Source of the DNA: Pseudomonas sp. G2-4
GTDB taxonomy: Bacteria; Pseudomonadota; Gammaproteobacteria; Pseudomonadales; Pseudomonadaceae
Length of the DNA: 64,000 bases
Direction: 5' to 3'
Assembly: GCF_030064125.1 (NCBI RefSeq)
Contig: NZ_CP125957.1
Location: 2,170,001-2,234,000, forward strand
A program made the translations under genes and the position numbers. Positions 1 to 9,500 of the stretch are shown in pieces. Each line of letters opens with the position of its first letter. The first letter of the stretch is position 1. The notes beneath the pieces were generated by a model. That model was not told the origin of the DNA. It saw only the letters and a list, made by a program, of their open reading frames with translations, and did not search any database.

Positions 1-33
1 TGCTGACTGTCTGAGGTTTTTCGGCGGCTTTAA

Positions 34-118
34 GGGCGCCATCGCGAGCAAGCTCGCTCCCACAGGTTGATCGAGTCGCCCAATGATCCCTTGTGGGAGC
101 GAGCTTGCTCGCGATGGG
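34..118. repeat. REP pair, type 1
   Basis: Two oppositely oriented palindromes with the core GCGAGCAAGCTCGCTCCCAC and its complement, separated by about 25 bases, lie upstream of gltX. This is the commonest repeat of the window. Such REP doublets are typical of the P. fluorescens group. The rest of the first 238 bases shows no gene. Confidence 0.9.
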
Positions 119-238
119 CGCGACTCGGTCTGACGACTGGCCACTCAAATCCCGCTCTCACTGGAGCCCGCCCACCATCGCCTGTTACCATTCGCCCCCT
201 GTTTGATCTTCGCTTTTATATTCATTCCGAGACATGCC

Positions 239-1720
239 ATGACCACCGTCCGCACCCGCATCGCGCCTTCGCCTACTGGCGATCCCCATGTCGGCACCGC
301 TTACATCGCTTTGTTCAATTATTGCTTTGCCAAGCAGCACGGCGGTGAGTTCATCCTGCGGATCGAGGACACCGACCAGTTGCGCTCGACGCGTGAGTCC
401 GAACAGCAGATTTTCGACGCCCTGCGCTGGCTGGGTATCGACTGGAGCGAAGGCCCGGATGTCGGCGGCCCCCATGGGCCATACCGCCAGAGCGAGCGCG
501 GCGATATCTACAAGCAGTATTGCCAGCAACTGGTGGACATGGGGCATGCGTTCCCCTGCTTCTGCACCGCCGAAGAGCTGGACCAGATGCGCGCCGAGCA
601 GATGGCCCGTGGCGAAACCCCGCGCTACGACGGCCGTGCGTTGCTGCTGTCCAAGGAAGAAGTGGCCCGTCGCCTGGCGGCTGGCGAGCCCCATGTGATC
701 CGCATGAAGGTGCCGACCGAAGGCGTCTGCGTGGTGCCGGACATGCTGCGTGGCGATGTCGAGATCCCGTGGGATCGCATGGACATGCAAGTGCTGATGA
801 AGACCGACGGCCTGCCGACGTACTTCCTGGCCAACGTGGTCGACGATCACCTGATGGGCATCACCCACGTATTGCGCGGTGAAGAATGGCTGCCGTCGGC
901 GCCGAAACTGATCCTGCTCTACGAATACTTCGGCTGGGAACAACCGCAGCTGTGCTACATGCCGCTGCTGCGTAACCCGGACAAGAGCAAGCTGTCCAAG
1001 CGCAAGAACCCGACCTCGGTGACGTTCTACGAGCGCATGGGCTTCATGCCCGAAGCGATGCTCAATTACCTGGGTCGCATGGGCTGGTCGATGCCGGACG
1101 AGCGCGAGAAGTTCTCGCTGCAGGAAATGGTCGAGCACTTCGATCTGTCGCGCGTCTCCCTGGGTGGGCCGATCTTCGACGTTGAGAAACTGTCGTGGCT
1201 CAACGGCCAGTGGCTGCGGGACCTGCCGGTGGAAGAGTTCGCCGCACGGGTGCAGAAGTGGGCATTGAACCCCGAGTACATGATGAAAATCGCCCCCCAT
1301 GTACAGGGCCGGGTGGAGACCTTCAGCCAGATCGCCCCGCTGGCCGGTTTCTTCTTTGCCGGTGGCGTGACGCCGGATGTGAAGCTGTTCGAATCCAAGA
1401 AGCTGTCGGGCGACCAGGTCCGCCAGTTGATGCAGTTGATCCTGTGGAAGCTTGAAAGCCTGCGCCAATGGGAAAAAGACAGCATCACCGCCACCATCCA
1501 GGCGGTTGTCGAACATCTGGAGTTGAAACTGCGTGACGCCATGCCGCTGATGTTCGCCGCCATTACCGGCCAGGCCAGCTCAGTGTCGGTGCTCGATGCC
1601 ATGGAAATTCTCGGGCCGGACCTGACCCGTTTCCGCCTGCGTCAGGCCATCGACTTGCTCGGTGGCGTGTCGAAGAAGGAAAACAAAGAGTGGGAAAAAC
1701 TGTTGGGCGCGATTGCCTAA
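239..1720 (+). CDS. gltX: Glutamyl-tRNA synthetase
   Basis: Charges tRNA(Glu) with glutamate in the cytoplasm (class I synthetase, 493 aa, normal length). The N-terminus reads [20 protein letters not shown], where HVGT is the HIGH-type ATP site, and the KLSKR signature lies at residues 251-255. An in-frame upstream start at 203 would add 12 residues before the conserved [14 protein letters not shown] start, so the ATG at 239 was chosen. Two tRNA-Glu genes follow within 600 bases, the usual Pseudomonas arrangement of enzyme beside substrate. Confidence 0.97.
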   Translation: MTTVRTRIAPSPTGDPHVGTAYIALFNYCFAKQHGGEFILRIEDTDQLRSTRESEQQIFDALRWLGIDWSEGPDVGGPHGPYRQSERGDIYKQYCQQLVDMGHAFPCFCTAEELDQMRAEQMARGETPRYDGRALLLSKEEVARRLAAGEPHVIRMKVPTEGVCVVPDMLRGDVEIPWDRMDMQVLMKTDGLPTYFLANVVDDHLMGITHVLRGEEWLPSAPKLILLYEYFGWEQPQLCYMPLLRNPDKSKLSKRKNPTSVTFYERMGFMPEAMLNYLGRMGWSMPDEREKFSLQEMVEHFDLSRVSLGGPIFDVEKLSWLNGQWLRDLPVEEFAARVQKWALNPEYMMKIAPHVQGRVETFSQIAPLAGFFFAGGVTPDVKLFESKKLSGDQVRQLMQLILWKLESLRQWEKDSITATIQAVVEHLELKLRDAMPLMFAAITGQASSVSVLDAMEILGPDLTRFRLRQAIDLLGGVSKKENKEWEKLLGAIA

Positions 1721-1741
1721 GCGGTCGATGGAGCAGGGCAT

Positions 1742-1761
1742 ACCCCGGTTTTCCGGGGTTT
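1742..1761 (+). terminator. Terminator-like hairpin after gltX
   Basis: Seven-base arms (ACCCCGG / CCGGGGT) around a TTTT loop, followed by a short T-rich stretch. It stands between gltX and the tRNA promoter. Confidence 0.6.
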
Positions 1762-1816
1762 GTCGGTAAGTGATTGTTATCCCGGCAAAAAACTTTCAAA
1801 TTTGTTGAAAATAAAT

Positions 1817-1845
1817 TTGACAGCCCTCCGATACGCCCTTAAGAT
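1817..1845 (+). promoter_or_regulatory. Sigma-70 promoter of the tRNA-Ala/Glu cluster
   Basis: TTGACA (1817-1822), a 17-base spacer and TAAGAT (1840-1845), followed by a GC-rich discriminator about 20 bases before the first tRNA. A strong -35 with a GC-rich discriminator is typical of stable-RNA promoters under stringent control. Confidence 0.75.
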
Positions 1846-1866
1846 TCGCCCCGTCCTCAGCGATGA

Positions 1867-1942
<76 letters not shown>

Positions 1943-2021
1943 ATTTACACTTCAAGGCCTGGCCACACGGGGCTTGAAGCGATCAACACTCAGCGTTGAT
2001 CAGTTGTATAGAAGGGTTTGC

Positions 2022-2097
2022 GTCCCCTTCGTCTAGTGGCCTAGGACACCGCCCTTTCACGGCGGTAACAGGGGTTCGAGTCCCCTAGGGGACGCCA
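2022..2097 (+). tRNA. tRNA-Glu(TTC), copy 1
   Basis: A 76-base cloverleaf with encoded CCA. The anticodon stem is ACCGCC/GGCGGT and the anticodon is TTC. It was probably cotranscribed with the tRNA-Ala upstream and is the substrate of the neighbouring GltX. Confidence 0.96.
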
Positions 2098-2150
2098 GTT
2101 TTACAGAAGCGATGTTGCAAGATGTCGCTCCGCCGCGAGGCGAAAAATCC

Positions 2151-2226
<76 letters not shown>

Positions 2227-2303
2227 ATTTACAGGTTCAAGGTCTGGCCACACCGGCCTTGAGTCGATCAGTTCTCAGCGCTGATCATGTACAGAAGGTT
2301 TGT

Positions 2304-2379
2304 GTCCCCTTCGTCTAGTGGCCTAGGACACCGCCCTTTCACGGCGGTAACAGGGGTTCGAGTCCCCTAGGGGACGCCA
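2304..2379 (+). tRNA. tRNA-Glu(TTC), copy 2
   Basis: Same 76-base sequence as copy 1, ending in encoded CCA. It is the last gene of the tRNA cluster. Confidence 0.96.
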
Positions 2380-2385
2380 CGATTA

Positions 2386-2440
2386 CCCGCTCTGCGGGAT
2401 TTTATAAGGGTCATTCAATTCTTGAATGGCCCTTTTGTTT
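2386..2440 (+). terminator. Double terminator after the tRNA cluster
   Basis: A small CCCGC/GCGGG hairpin followed by ATTTTATA (2386-2404). Then comes a 13-pair hairpin (2406-2434) with one G-T pair and a three-base loop, followed by TTTGTTT. It ends tRNA transcription ahead of the TetR gene. Confidence 0.85.
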
Positions 2441-2508
2441 GTCTGGCGTTCGGCCATTCTCCTATTTCTCGAAAAAATGCTTCTGATCAGCGGTCGGGAT
2501 TTCCGCTT

Positions 2509-2549
2509 GCATAAAATTATTATGCAGATAATATTTCAATCGTAATATT
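2509..2549. promoter_or_regulatory. Candidate operator/promoter of the TetR gene
   Basis: AT-rich palindromes sit just before the TetR start: GCATAA-5 bases-TTATGC (2509-2525), then AATATT repeated 8 bases apart (2530-2549). TetR genes are usually autorepressed at such sites. That this is the operator is inferred from position and symmetry. Confidence 0.5.
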
Positions 2550-2560
2550 CGGAGGCGACG

Positions 2561-3100
2561 ATGAGCGATAAAAAGGCACTAACCCGTGAACGCATTCTCA
2601 AGGCCGCCAGCGATGCGCTGATCCAGCGTGGCCCGGCGGAGCCGAGCGTGGGCGAGGTGATGGGCGCAGCCGGGCTGACGGTGGGCGGCTTCTATGCCCA
2701 TTTCGAAAGCAAGGATGCCTTGATGCTGGAGGCATTCAAACATTTGCTCAGCCGGCGTCGCGGCCTGATCGCCGACATGGACGCCGAACTGACCGGTGAA
2801 GAGCGGCGCGCTTTGGTCGCGGCGTTCTATCTGTCGCGCAAGCACCGCGATTCCACCGAAAATGCTTGCCCGATCCCCGCGTCGATCGGTGAGCTCGGAC
2901 GGCTGCCGGATGCGTTCCGTGAGGTTCTCAATGAGCATGTCGAGCTGATGACCGCGCAGTTGGCGGCCAGCCCGGAAGACGCCGACAAAGTCTTGGCCGA
3001 CATCGCCCTGATGGTGGGTGGCCTGGCTTTGGCACGGGCCTTGGGCCCGGGCGAGTTATCGGATCGTTTGCTGCGCGCCGCCAAGTCGGCGGTGCGATGA
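2561..3100 (+). CDS. TetR/AcrR-family transcriptional regulator
   Basis: A 179-aa one-component repressor. Residues 8-55 form the TetR helix-turn-helix (TRERILKAAS... VGGFYAHFESKDAL). The C-terminal ligand domain contains ACPIPA, seen in TetR proteins near electrophile or quinone sensors, but no ligand can be assigned. GGAGG lies 6 bases before the ATG. The hydrolase gene starts 28 bases downstream, so the two are probably cotranscribed and the hydrolase gene may be a target. Confidence 0.88.
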   Translation: MSDKKALTRERILKAASDALIQRGPAEPSVGEVMGAAGLTVGGFYAHFESKDALMLEAFKHLLSRRRGLIADMDAELTGEERRALVAAFYLSRKHRDSTENACPIPASIGELGRLPDAFREVLNEHVELMTAQLAASPEDADKVLADIALMVGGLALARALGPGELSDRLLRAAKSAVR

Positions 3101-3128
3101 GCTAAGGCGCGAGCCTGGGAGATGAGCG

Positions 3129-3962
3129 ATGAACAGGTTGAGCTGGATTCGTGGCGTCAATGGCACGCTTGGCCGACTGGCTCCGCGTCTGGTGGCGAAG
3201 AAGATGCGAGGGGTGTTCATGCGTCCCCGAAACCTGCCGCCGCGGGACTGGGAGTTGCCGCTGCTGGCCAGTTCTGAGCGCATCACCTTGCGTTTCGGTC
3301 TGTCCGCCTTGCGGTGGGGCAAGGGCCCGACCGTCTTGCTGATGCACGGCTGGGAAGGGCGACCCACCCAGTTCGCGGCGTTGATCACTGCGCTGGTGGA
3401 CGCCGGCTACACAGTGGTGGCGCTGGACGGTCCGGCCCATGGTCGCTCTCCTGGCCACGAGGCAAATGTCTTGTTGTTCGCCAGGGCCATGCTGGAAGCC
3501 GCAGCCGAGCTGCCGCCGTTGCAGGCTGTGATCGGGCATTCCATGGGCGGTGCCAGTGCCCTGTTGGCCGTCCAGTTGGGGTTGCGTACCGAGACGCTGG
3601 TCAGTATCGCTGCGCCCGCCAGGATTCTTGGTGTCCTGCGCGGTTTCTCCCGGATGATGGGCCTGCCGCCCAAGGCGCGTTCGGCCTTCATTCGCCAGGT
3701 AGAAAGTGATGTGGGCATGCCCGCCTCGAAAATGGATGTCACGCATTATCAACTGGACGTACCGGGGTTGATCGTTCATGCCGAGGACGACACATCGGTT
3801 TCGGTCAAGGAGTCGCAACTGATCCACGAAGCCTGGTTCGACAGCCGCTTGCTGCGTTTGCCTGAGGGCGGGCACCAGCGGGTGCTGGCCGATCCCCGTG
3901 TCATTGATGGCGTGTTATCACTGCTGGCCGGGCGCAGCCTGCAAGCGCGGCAATCGGCTTGA
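3129..3962 (+). CDS. Alpha/beta-hydrolase
   Basis: A cytoplasmic alpha/beta-hydrolase of 277 aa without a signal peptide. LMHGWEG is the oxyanion-hole strand, GHSMGG (residues 136-141) carries the nucleophile Ser138, and GGHQ near residue 246 supplies the likely catalytic His. The substrate is unknown. It follows the TetR gene closely and precedes a thioesterase gene, suggesting an ester or thioester-handling transcription unit. Confidence 0.88.
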   Translation: MNRLSWIRGVNGTLGRLAPRLVAKKMRGVFMRPRNLPPRDWELPLLASSERITLRFGLSALRWGKGPTVLLMHGWEGRPTQFAALITALVDAGYTVVALDGPAHGRSPGHEANVLLFARAMLEAAAELPPLQAVIGHSMGGASALLAVQLGLRTETLVSIAAPARILGVLRGFSRMMGLPPKARSAFIRQVESDVGMPASKMDVTHYQLDVPGLIVHAEDDTSVSVKESQLIHEAWFDSRLLRLPEGGHQRVLADPRVIDGVLSLLAGRSLQARQSA

Positions 3963-4007
3963 TCATCCGTTACACTGCCCCGATCCACATTCGACCGGGA
4001 GAGGGGC

Positions 4008-4457
4008 ATGGGCTGGGATCGGGCAACGCCATTCATCATTGATCTTCAAGTCAATGCCGAAGACATCGACGGGCTGGGCCATGCCAACAACGCGGTGTAC
4101 GTCACCTGGCTCGAGCGCTGTGCCTGGCGCCATTCCCAGCGACTGGGGCTGGATTTAGTGGAGTATCGGCGGCTGGACCGGGCCATGGCGGTGGTGCGAC
4201 ATGAAATCGATTACCTGGCGGCGGCCTACGAAGGCGACGAGCTGCAACTGGCGACCTGGATCGTCGACTGGGACCAGCGGTTGAAGATGACCCGGCATTT
4301 CCAGCTGATCCGCCCCCGTGACAACACCACTCTGCTGCGCGCCCAGACCACATTCGTCTGCATCGAGCTGTCCACCGGCAAGCCCAAGCGCATGCCGCCG
4401 GAATTCATTGAAGGCTATGGCGTGGCGCTGAATCCATCTGGCATCTTCATAGACTGA
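4008..4457 (+). CDS. Acyl-CoA thioesterase, 4HBT hot-dog fold
   Basis: 149 aa, the usual length of YbgC/FadM-type single hot-dog thioesterases. The region DIDGLGHANNAVYVTWLE (about residues 18-35) matches the family's catalytic helix segment, normally D.mGHvnNa.Y. It would hydrolyse acyl-CoA or acyl-ACP as a homo-oligomer in the cytoplasm. The start 45 bases after the hydrolase stop suggests cotranscription. Chain-length preference cannot be read. Confidence 0.87.
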   Translation: MGWDRATPFIIDLQVNAEDIDGLGHANNAVYVTWLERCAWRHSQRLGLDLVEYRRLDRAMAVVRHEIDYLAAAYEGDELQLATWIVDWDQRLKMTRHFQLIRPRDNTTLLRAQTTFVCIELSTGKPKRMPPEFIEGYGVALNPSGIFID

Positions 4458-4465
4458 CCCACCGC

Positions 4466-4758
4466 TATCGCGAGCAGGCTCGCTCCCACAATAGATTGCG
4501 GGACGCCGATGCTATGAGCGCCCCCAACCCCCTGTGGGAGCGAGCCTGCTCGCGAAGACGGCGGTACATTCAACATCTCCGCAAGCAGACCCAGCGCCAT
4601 CGCGAGCAGGCTCGCTCCCACAATAGATTGCGGTGGACGCCGATGCTATGAGCGCCCCCAACCCCCTGTGGGAGCGAGCCTGCTCGCGATAGCGGCGGCA
4701 CATCCAACATCTCCGCAAGCAGACCCAGCGCCATCGCGAGCAAGCTCGCTCCCACAAG
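4466..4758. repeat. REP array, five type-1 copies
   Basis: Five REP cores alternate in orientation (about 4466-4490, 4533-4556, 4597-4622, 4667-4692, 4731-4756). The linkers repeat almost exactly with a period near 134 bases. The array fills nearly all of the 377-base gap between the thioesterase gene and dusC. Confidence 0.92.
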
Positions 4759-4834
4759 GATTTGTGGTGAATGCCGGATATGTGGGCAAAATCCGGTAAA
4801 CTGCCGCACGTTTTTTCGTTGAGTGTGTTTTTCC

Positions 4835-5794
4835 ATGCAAATTGCCCTGGCGCCCATGGAGGGGTTGGTCGACAACATCCTGCGGGACGTCCTGACTCGT
4901 GTTGGCGGCATCGACTGGTGCGTCACCGAGTTCATCCGCATCAATGACCGCCTGCTCACGCCTGCCTATTTCCATAAGCTCGCCCCTGAGCTGCTGACCG
5001 GTGCCCGGACCGCTGCCGGGGTGCCGTTGCGGGTGCAGTTGCTGGGGTCCGATCCGGTGTGCCTGGCGGAAAACGCAGCGTTGGCTTGCGAGTTGGGCTC
5101 GGAGGTGATCGATCTGAACTTCGGTTGCCCGGCCAAGACCGTGAACAAATCCCGGGGCGGAGCGGTGTTGCTCAAGGAACCGGAGCTGCTCAACCAAATC
5201 GTCGAACACGTGCGTCGCGCGGTGCCCAGGCACATCCCCGTCACCGCCAAGATGCGCCTGGGCTTTGACAGCCCGGACGGCGCACTGGTCTGCGCCACGG
5301 CGCTGGCTGAGGGTGGTGCGGCGCACATTGTGGTGCATGCGCGGACCAAGACCGATGGCTACAAACCGCCGGCTCACTGGGAATGGATCCCCAGGGTCCA
5401 GGAAGTGGTCAAAGTGCCGGTGTTCGCCAACGGCGATATCTGGAGCGTGGAAGACTGGCGTCGTTGCCGCGAGATCAGTGGCGTCGAAGACATCATGCTT
5501 GGTCGCGGCCTCGTTTCCCGCCCTGACCTGGCCCGGCAGATCGCAGCGGCGCGGGCCGGTGAAGAAGTGGTCGAGATGTCCTGGGCCGAGCTGCAACCAA
5601 TGCTCCAGGACTTCTGGGTGCAGGTGGTCGAGCAACTGACACCCCGTCAGGCGCCCGGTCGCTTGAAGCAATGGCTGGCGATGCTGACCCGCAATTACCC
5701 CGAGGCGGTGGCGCTGTTTACCGCCCTTCGGCGGGAAACCGAGCTGGATGCGGTGGGCCGTTTGCTGGGTGTACAGCGCACCGAAGCGGCCTGA
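4835..5794 (+). CDS. dusC: tRNA-dihydrouridine(16) synthase C
   Basis: FMN-dependent reduction of uridine in the tRNA D-loop. 319 aa, close to E. coli DusC (315). The start [13 protein letters not shown] is the Dus FMN-binding strand. [19 protein letters not shown] (about residues 95-113) carries the catalytic Cys, and ANGDIWS with [11 protein letters not shown] binds the flavin phosphate. The ATG at 4835 was preferred over one 12 bases upstream because the conserved N-terminus begins there. The DusC subtype is inferred from the N-terminus and length. Confidence 0.93.
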   Translation: MQIALAPMEGLVDNILRDVLTRVGGIDWCVTEFIRINDRLLTPAYFHKLAPELLTGARTAAGVPLRVQLLGSDPVCLAENAALACELGSEVIDLNFGCPAKTVNKSRGGAVLLKEPELLNQIVEHVRRAVPRHIPVTAKMRLGFDSPDGALVCATALAEGGAAHIVVHARTKTDGYKPPAHWEWIPRVQEVVKVPVFANGDIWSVEDWRRCREISGVEDIMLGRGLVSRPDLARQIAAARAGEEVVEMSWAELQPMLQDFWVQVVEQLTPRQAPGRLKQWLAMLTRNYPEAVALFTALRRETELDAVGRLLGVQRTEAA

Positions 5795-5813
5795 AAAAAT
5801 TTCAAAAAAAGCT

Positions 5814-5841
5814 CTTGAAAAGTATTTGGCGGACCCTAGAT
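5814..5841 (+). promoter_or_regulatory. Sigma-32 (heat-shock) promoter
   Basis: CTTGAAA (5814-5820), a 13-base spacer and CCCTAGAT (5834-5841). The known RpoH consensus is CTTGAAA-N13-15-CCCCATNT. It lies 73 bases before the small heat-shock gene. Confidence 0.8.
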
Positions 5842-5843
5842 AG

Positions 5844-5913
5844 GGGTTACGCGATGCCGAATTCGGGTCGCGGAGACAAAAAAACTTGCTGAATTTTTCA
5901 GGAGATTTGAATC
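5844..5913 (+). promoter_or_regulatory. ROSE-like RNA thermometer in the ibpA leader
   Basis: The last leader hairpin (5885-5904) pairs CTTGCTGAA with TTCAGGAG, hiding the Shine-Dalgarno AGGAG. The TTGCT box opposite AGGA, with one unpaired G, is the hallmark of ROSE elements known before ibpA/hsp20 genes, including in Pseudomonas. Heat melting would free the site. Inferred from sequence only. Confidence 0.75.
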
Positions 5914-6366
5914 ATGAGTACTGCATTTTCACTGGCCCCTCTGTTCCGTTCCTCGGTGGGTTTCGACCGTTTCAACGACCTGTTCGAAACTGCCCTGCGC
6001 AACGAACCGGGCAGCAGCTATCCACCCTACAACGTGGAAAAACATGGTGATGACGAATACCGAATCGTGGTCGCCGCCGCCGGGTTCCAGGAAGAAGACC
6101 TGGACCTGCAGGTGGAAAAAGGTGTGCTGACCATCAGTGGCGGTAAGCGTGAAGCCAGCAACGACAGTGTGACCTTCCTGCATCAGGGCATTGCCCAGCG
6201 TGCGTTCAAACTGTCCTTCCGGTTGGCGGATCATATCGAGATCAAGTCCGCCGGTCTGAGCAACGGTCTGTTGAGCATCGACCTGTTGCGAGTGATCCCG
6301 GAAGAGGCGAAAGCCAAGCGCATCCCGATCAATGGGGCGCAGCAGCAACCCGCGTTGCAAAACTGA
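5914..6366 (+). CDS. ibpA: Small heat-shock protein, Hsp20/IbpA family
   Basis: An ATP-independent holdase that binds unfolding proteins. 150 aa. The N-terminal arm starts MSTAFSLAPLFRSSVGFDRF. The alpha-crystallin domain runs from about residue 36 (YPPYNVEKHGDDEYRIVVA) to about 130, with the conserved GVLTI strand and LSNGLLSIDL. The C-terminus has KRIPING, the IxI-type tail that docks neighbouring subunits. Expression is probably double-gated by the sigma-32-like promoter and the ROSE-like leader just upstream. Confidence 0.94.
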   Translation: MSTAFSLAPLFRSSVGFDRFNDLFETALRNEPGSSYPPYNVEKHGDDEYRIVVAAAGFQEEDLDLQVEKGVLTISGGKREASNDSVTFLHQGIAQRAFKLSFRLADHIEIKSAGLSNGLLSIDLLRVIPEEAKAKRIPINGAQQQPALQN

Positions 6367-6382
6367 TGCATCGCAACTGAAG

Positions 6383-6407
6383 AAGGGCGCCAAATGGCGC
6401 CCTTTTT
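6383..6407 (+). terminator. Rho-independent terminator of ibpA
   Basis: Ten-base perfect arms (AAGGGCGCCA / TGGCGCCCTT), a two-base loop and a T run, 17 bases after the ibpA stop. Confidence 0.92.
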
Positions 6408-6430
6408 CATTGTGCAGCACCGAGAATTAC

Positions 6431-6549
6431 TGTGGCGAGGGAGCTTGCTCCCGCTGGGTTGCGCAGCAGCCCCAAAAGCAGTCAATCGCATATCGGCAAT
6501 TGATTGGGACTGCTGCGCAGTCCAGCGGGAGCAAGCTCCCTCGCCACAA
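6431..6549. repeat. REP doublet, type 2
   Basis: Inverted copies of GTGGCGAGGGAGCTTGCTCC... flank an inner inverted pair (GCGCAGCAG / CTGCTGCGC). This family is distinct from the type-1 REPs. A second doublet lies at 33260-33392. Confidence 0.85.
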
Positions 6550-6573
6550 AAGCCTCCTGCCTGGCTGCATAGG

Positions 6574-9500
6574 CTACGGCAACAACCGCTCAAACGCCTC
6601 CAACGGCAACGGCCGGCTATGCAAATACCCCTGGTACAAATGGCAATCAAGCCCTTGCAGGAATTGCAGTTGCTCCAGGGTCTCCACGCCCTCGGCAATC
6701 ATCTTCAGGTTGAGGCTGCGGGCCATGGCGACGATGGCACGGATGATTTCGGCGTCGTTGGGGTCGCTGGTGGCGTCGCGTACGAATGACTGGTCGATTT
6801 TCAAGGTGTCCACCGGCAGGCGCTTGAGGTAGGTCAGCGACGAATAACCGGTGCCGAAGTCATCCATGGCGAAGCTCACTCCCAGTTTCTTGAGCCGGCG
6901 CATCTTGGCGATGGTGTCGTCCAGGTTCTGGATCACGATGCCTTCGGTGATTTCCAGCTTCAGCATGGAGCAGGGCAGGCCGTGGGTAGCGAGGCAGGTT
7001 TCAATGCGTTCGACGAAGTCGCTCTGGCGGAACTGCCGCGGGCTGATGTTCACGCACAGGCTGAATTGCTGTGGATCGACCTTGCCCCTGGCGATCAGTT
7101 GCTTGAAACCGTCGCAGGCTTCATCGAGGATCCAGGTCCCGACTTCCAGGATCAGGCCACTGTCCTCCAGCACTTTGATGAATTCGGCGGGTGACTGGGC
7201 GCCCAGGTCCGGGTGATGCCAGCGTACGAGGGCCTCGGCGCCGACGATGCGGTTGTCCCGAGCGTCGACCTGCGGCTGGAAATGCAGACTGAACTCACCG
7301 CGTGCCAGAGCCTGGCGCAGGTCGGTTTCCATGCGCAGTCGTTCGCTGGCAGCTTTCTGCATGGTGGCGTGGAACATCTGCGAGGTGTTGCGGCCCGAAT
7401 CCTTGGCGCGGTACAGCGCGATGTCGGCGCGCTTGAGCAGGTCGGTCGGAGTGGAACCGTGGTCGGGAATCAGCGCCATGCCAATGCTCGGCGTGACTTG
7501 CAGGCGCTGGCCATCGAGGAACATCGGTTCCGAGAGCAAATCGCGCAGGGTATTGGCCAGGCTCTGCACTTGCTCGCTGACGGCTGCCCGGCTGCCCTCC
7601 AAGCCACTGAGCAACACGACGAATTCGTCGCCGCCCAGCCGCGCCACGGTGTCTTCCAGGCGCACGCTGGCTTCAAGGCGTGCGGTGATGATTTTCAGCA
7701 CCGTGTCGCCCACCGGATGACCGAGGGAATCGTTGATGTGTTTGAAGTGGTCCAGGTCGAGAAACAGCAGCGCGCCACGCAGGTTGTGGCGCTTGAGCAG
7801 GGCGATTTGCTGGCTCAGCCGGTCCATCAGCAAGGCCCGGTTGGGCAGGTTGGTCAGCGAGTCGTGATAAGCCAGGTGGCGTATCTGGGCTTCGGCGTTG
7901 CGCAGCAGACTCACGTCCCGGGCCGTCAGTAGCAAGCAGGCTGTTTCGTTGAGTGTGATGGGCTCCACCGAGACCTCCACCGTGAGCATTTCCCCACGTT
8001 TGTTGCGTCCGAGCATCTCCAAGTGATGCACACGGCCCTTGAGCTGCAGCTCGGCCAGCAATGTCGCGCGCTGTTTTTCTTCAGCCCAGATTCCCACCTC
8101 GTAGACCGTGTGCCCGATCACCTCGTCGGCGCGGTAGCCGGTCAGGCGACAGAAGCCGTCGTTGACTTCAAGGTAACGGCCACTTTCGCGTTCGGTGATG
8201 GTGATCGCGTCCGGGCTGGAGTGAAACGCCTTGGCGAATTTTTCCTCGCTGGCCTTGAGGGCCGCTTCGGAGCGCTGTTGTTGGGTGATATCCCGCAAGG
8301 TGGTGACAATGCAGGGCTGGTTGCTGACGTTGATTTGCCGGCTGGAGATCACGCAGGTCAGTGGCTGGCCGTTTTTATGATGGACGACGATGGCGACGTT
8401 GTTCAGGGATTGCTCGCGGATCACTCGCTCGATGCGTTGCAAGCTGCTGCCCGAGGCATCCCACAGCCCGATTTCGTCGGCGCTGAGGCCGATCACATCG
8501 CTCGCCGCCCAGCCGAAGGTCTGGGTGAAACTGGAGTTGATCTCGAGGAATCGGCCGCTGTCCTGGTGAGTGACGCAGATCGGGTCGGGGCTGACCTGGA
8601 ACAGCGTGGCGAATTTTTCTTCCGATGCCGCCAGGCTTTGTTCGCGCTCCACCTGATCGGTGATGTCCAGCAAGGTACCGGCCATGCGCAAGGGGCTGCC
8701 GTCGTCATTGCGATAGAGGCGGGCGCGGCTTTCCAGGTAGCGGGAGCTGCCGTCCGGCAGTTGTACACGGTAGGTCAGCTGATAGTTGCCCGCCGGGCCT
8801 TCCCGCAGACTGCGGTAGGCATTGCGCATGTTGTTGCGTTCTTCAGTGGGTACTCCGTCGAAAAACGCATCGAACGACTCATGGAAAGGCTTGGGCTCCA
8901 GGCCATGGAGCTGCGCGGCCCGCGCCGAACCATAGAGCATGCCGCTGGGAATGTGCCAATCCCAAGTGCCCAGTTGAGCCGAGTCGAGGGCCAGGTCCAA
9001 GCGTTCCTGGCTGTCCTTGAGGGCCTGTTCGGCGAGTTTGCGTGCGGTGGTGTCGAGGAAGGTGCTCAGCAGATAAGGCTGGCCTTCCAGTTCGACTTTT
9101 TGCGCGCTGAGAAGACCGCTATGGATTTGCCCATTGCTGGCCCGCAGCTCCACCTCCATGCTCACCAACTCGCCCTGTTTCTTGATCGCTTCAAGCAGTT
9201 TTGCCCGCTGTGCGGGATCGACCCACAAGCCCAGTTCCAACGTGGTCCGGCCAATCACATCGTGCAGCGGCCAGCCAAACAGGCTCTCGAAATACTGGTT
9301 GGCCTCGCTGATCATCCCGTCTTCCTGGCGGGTCAGCAGCACCATGTTCGGGCTGAGGTGAAACAGCGTGGCGAAACGCTTTTCAGAACTGCGCAGCGCC
9401 TGTTCCCGCTCGCGCTGATGGGTGATCTCGCGGATCACCCCGATCATTCGGGGCCGACCATGCTTGTCGGGCAGCACGCTGCCGTTGATTTCGAGCCAGT

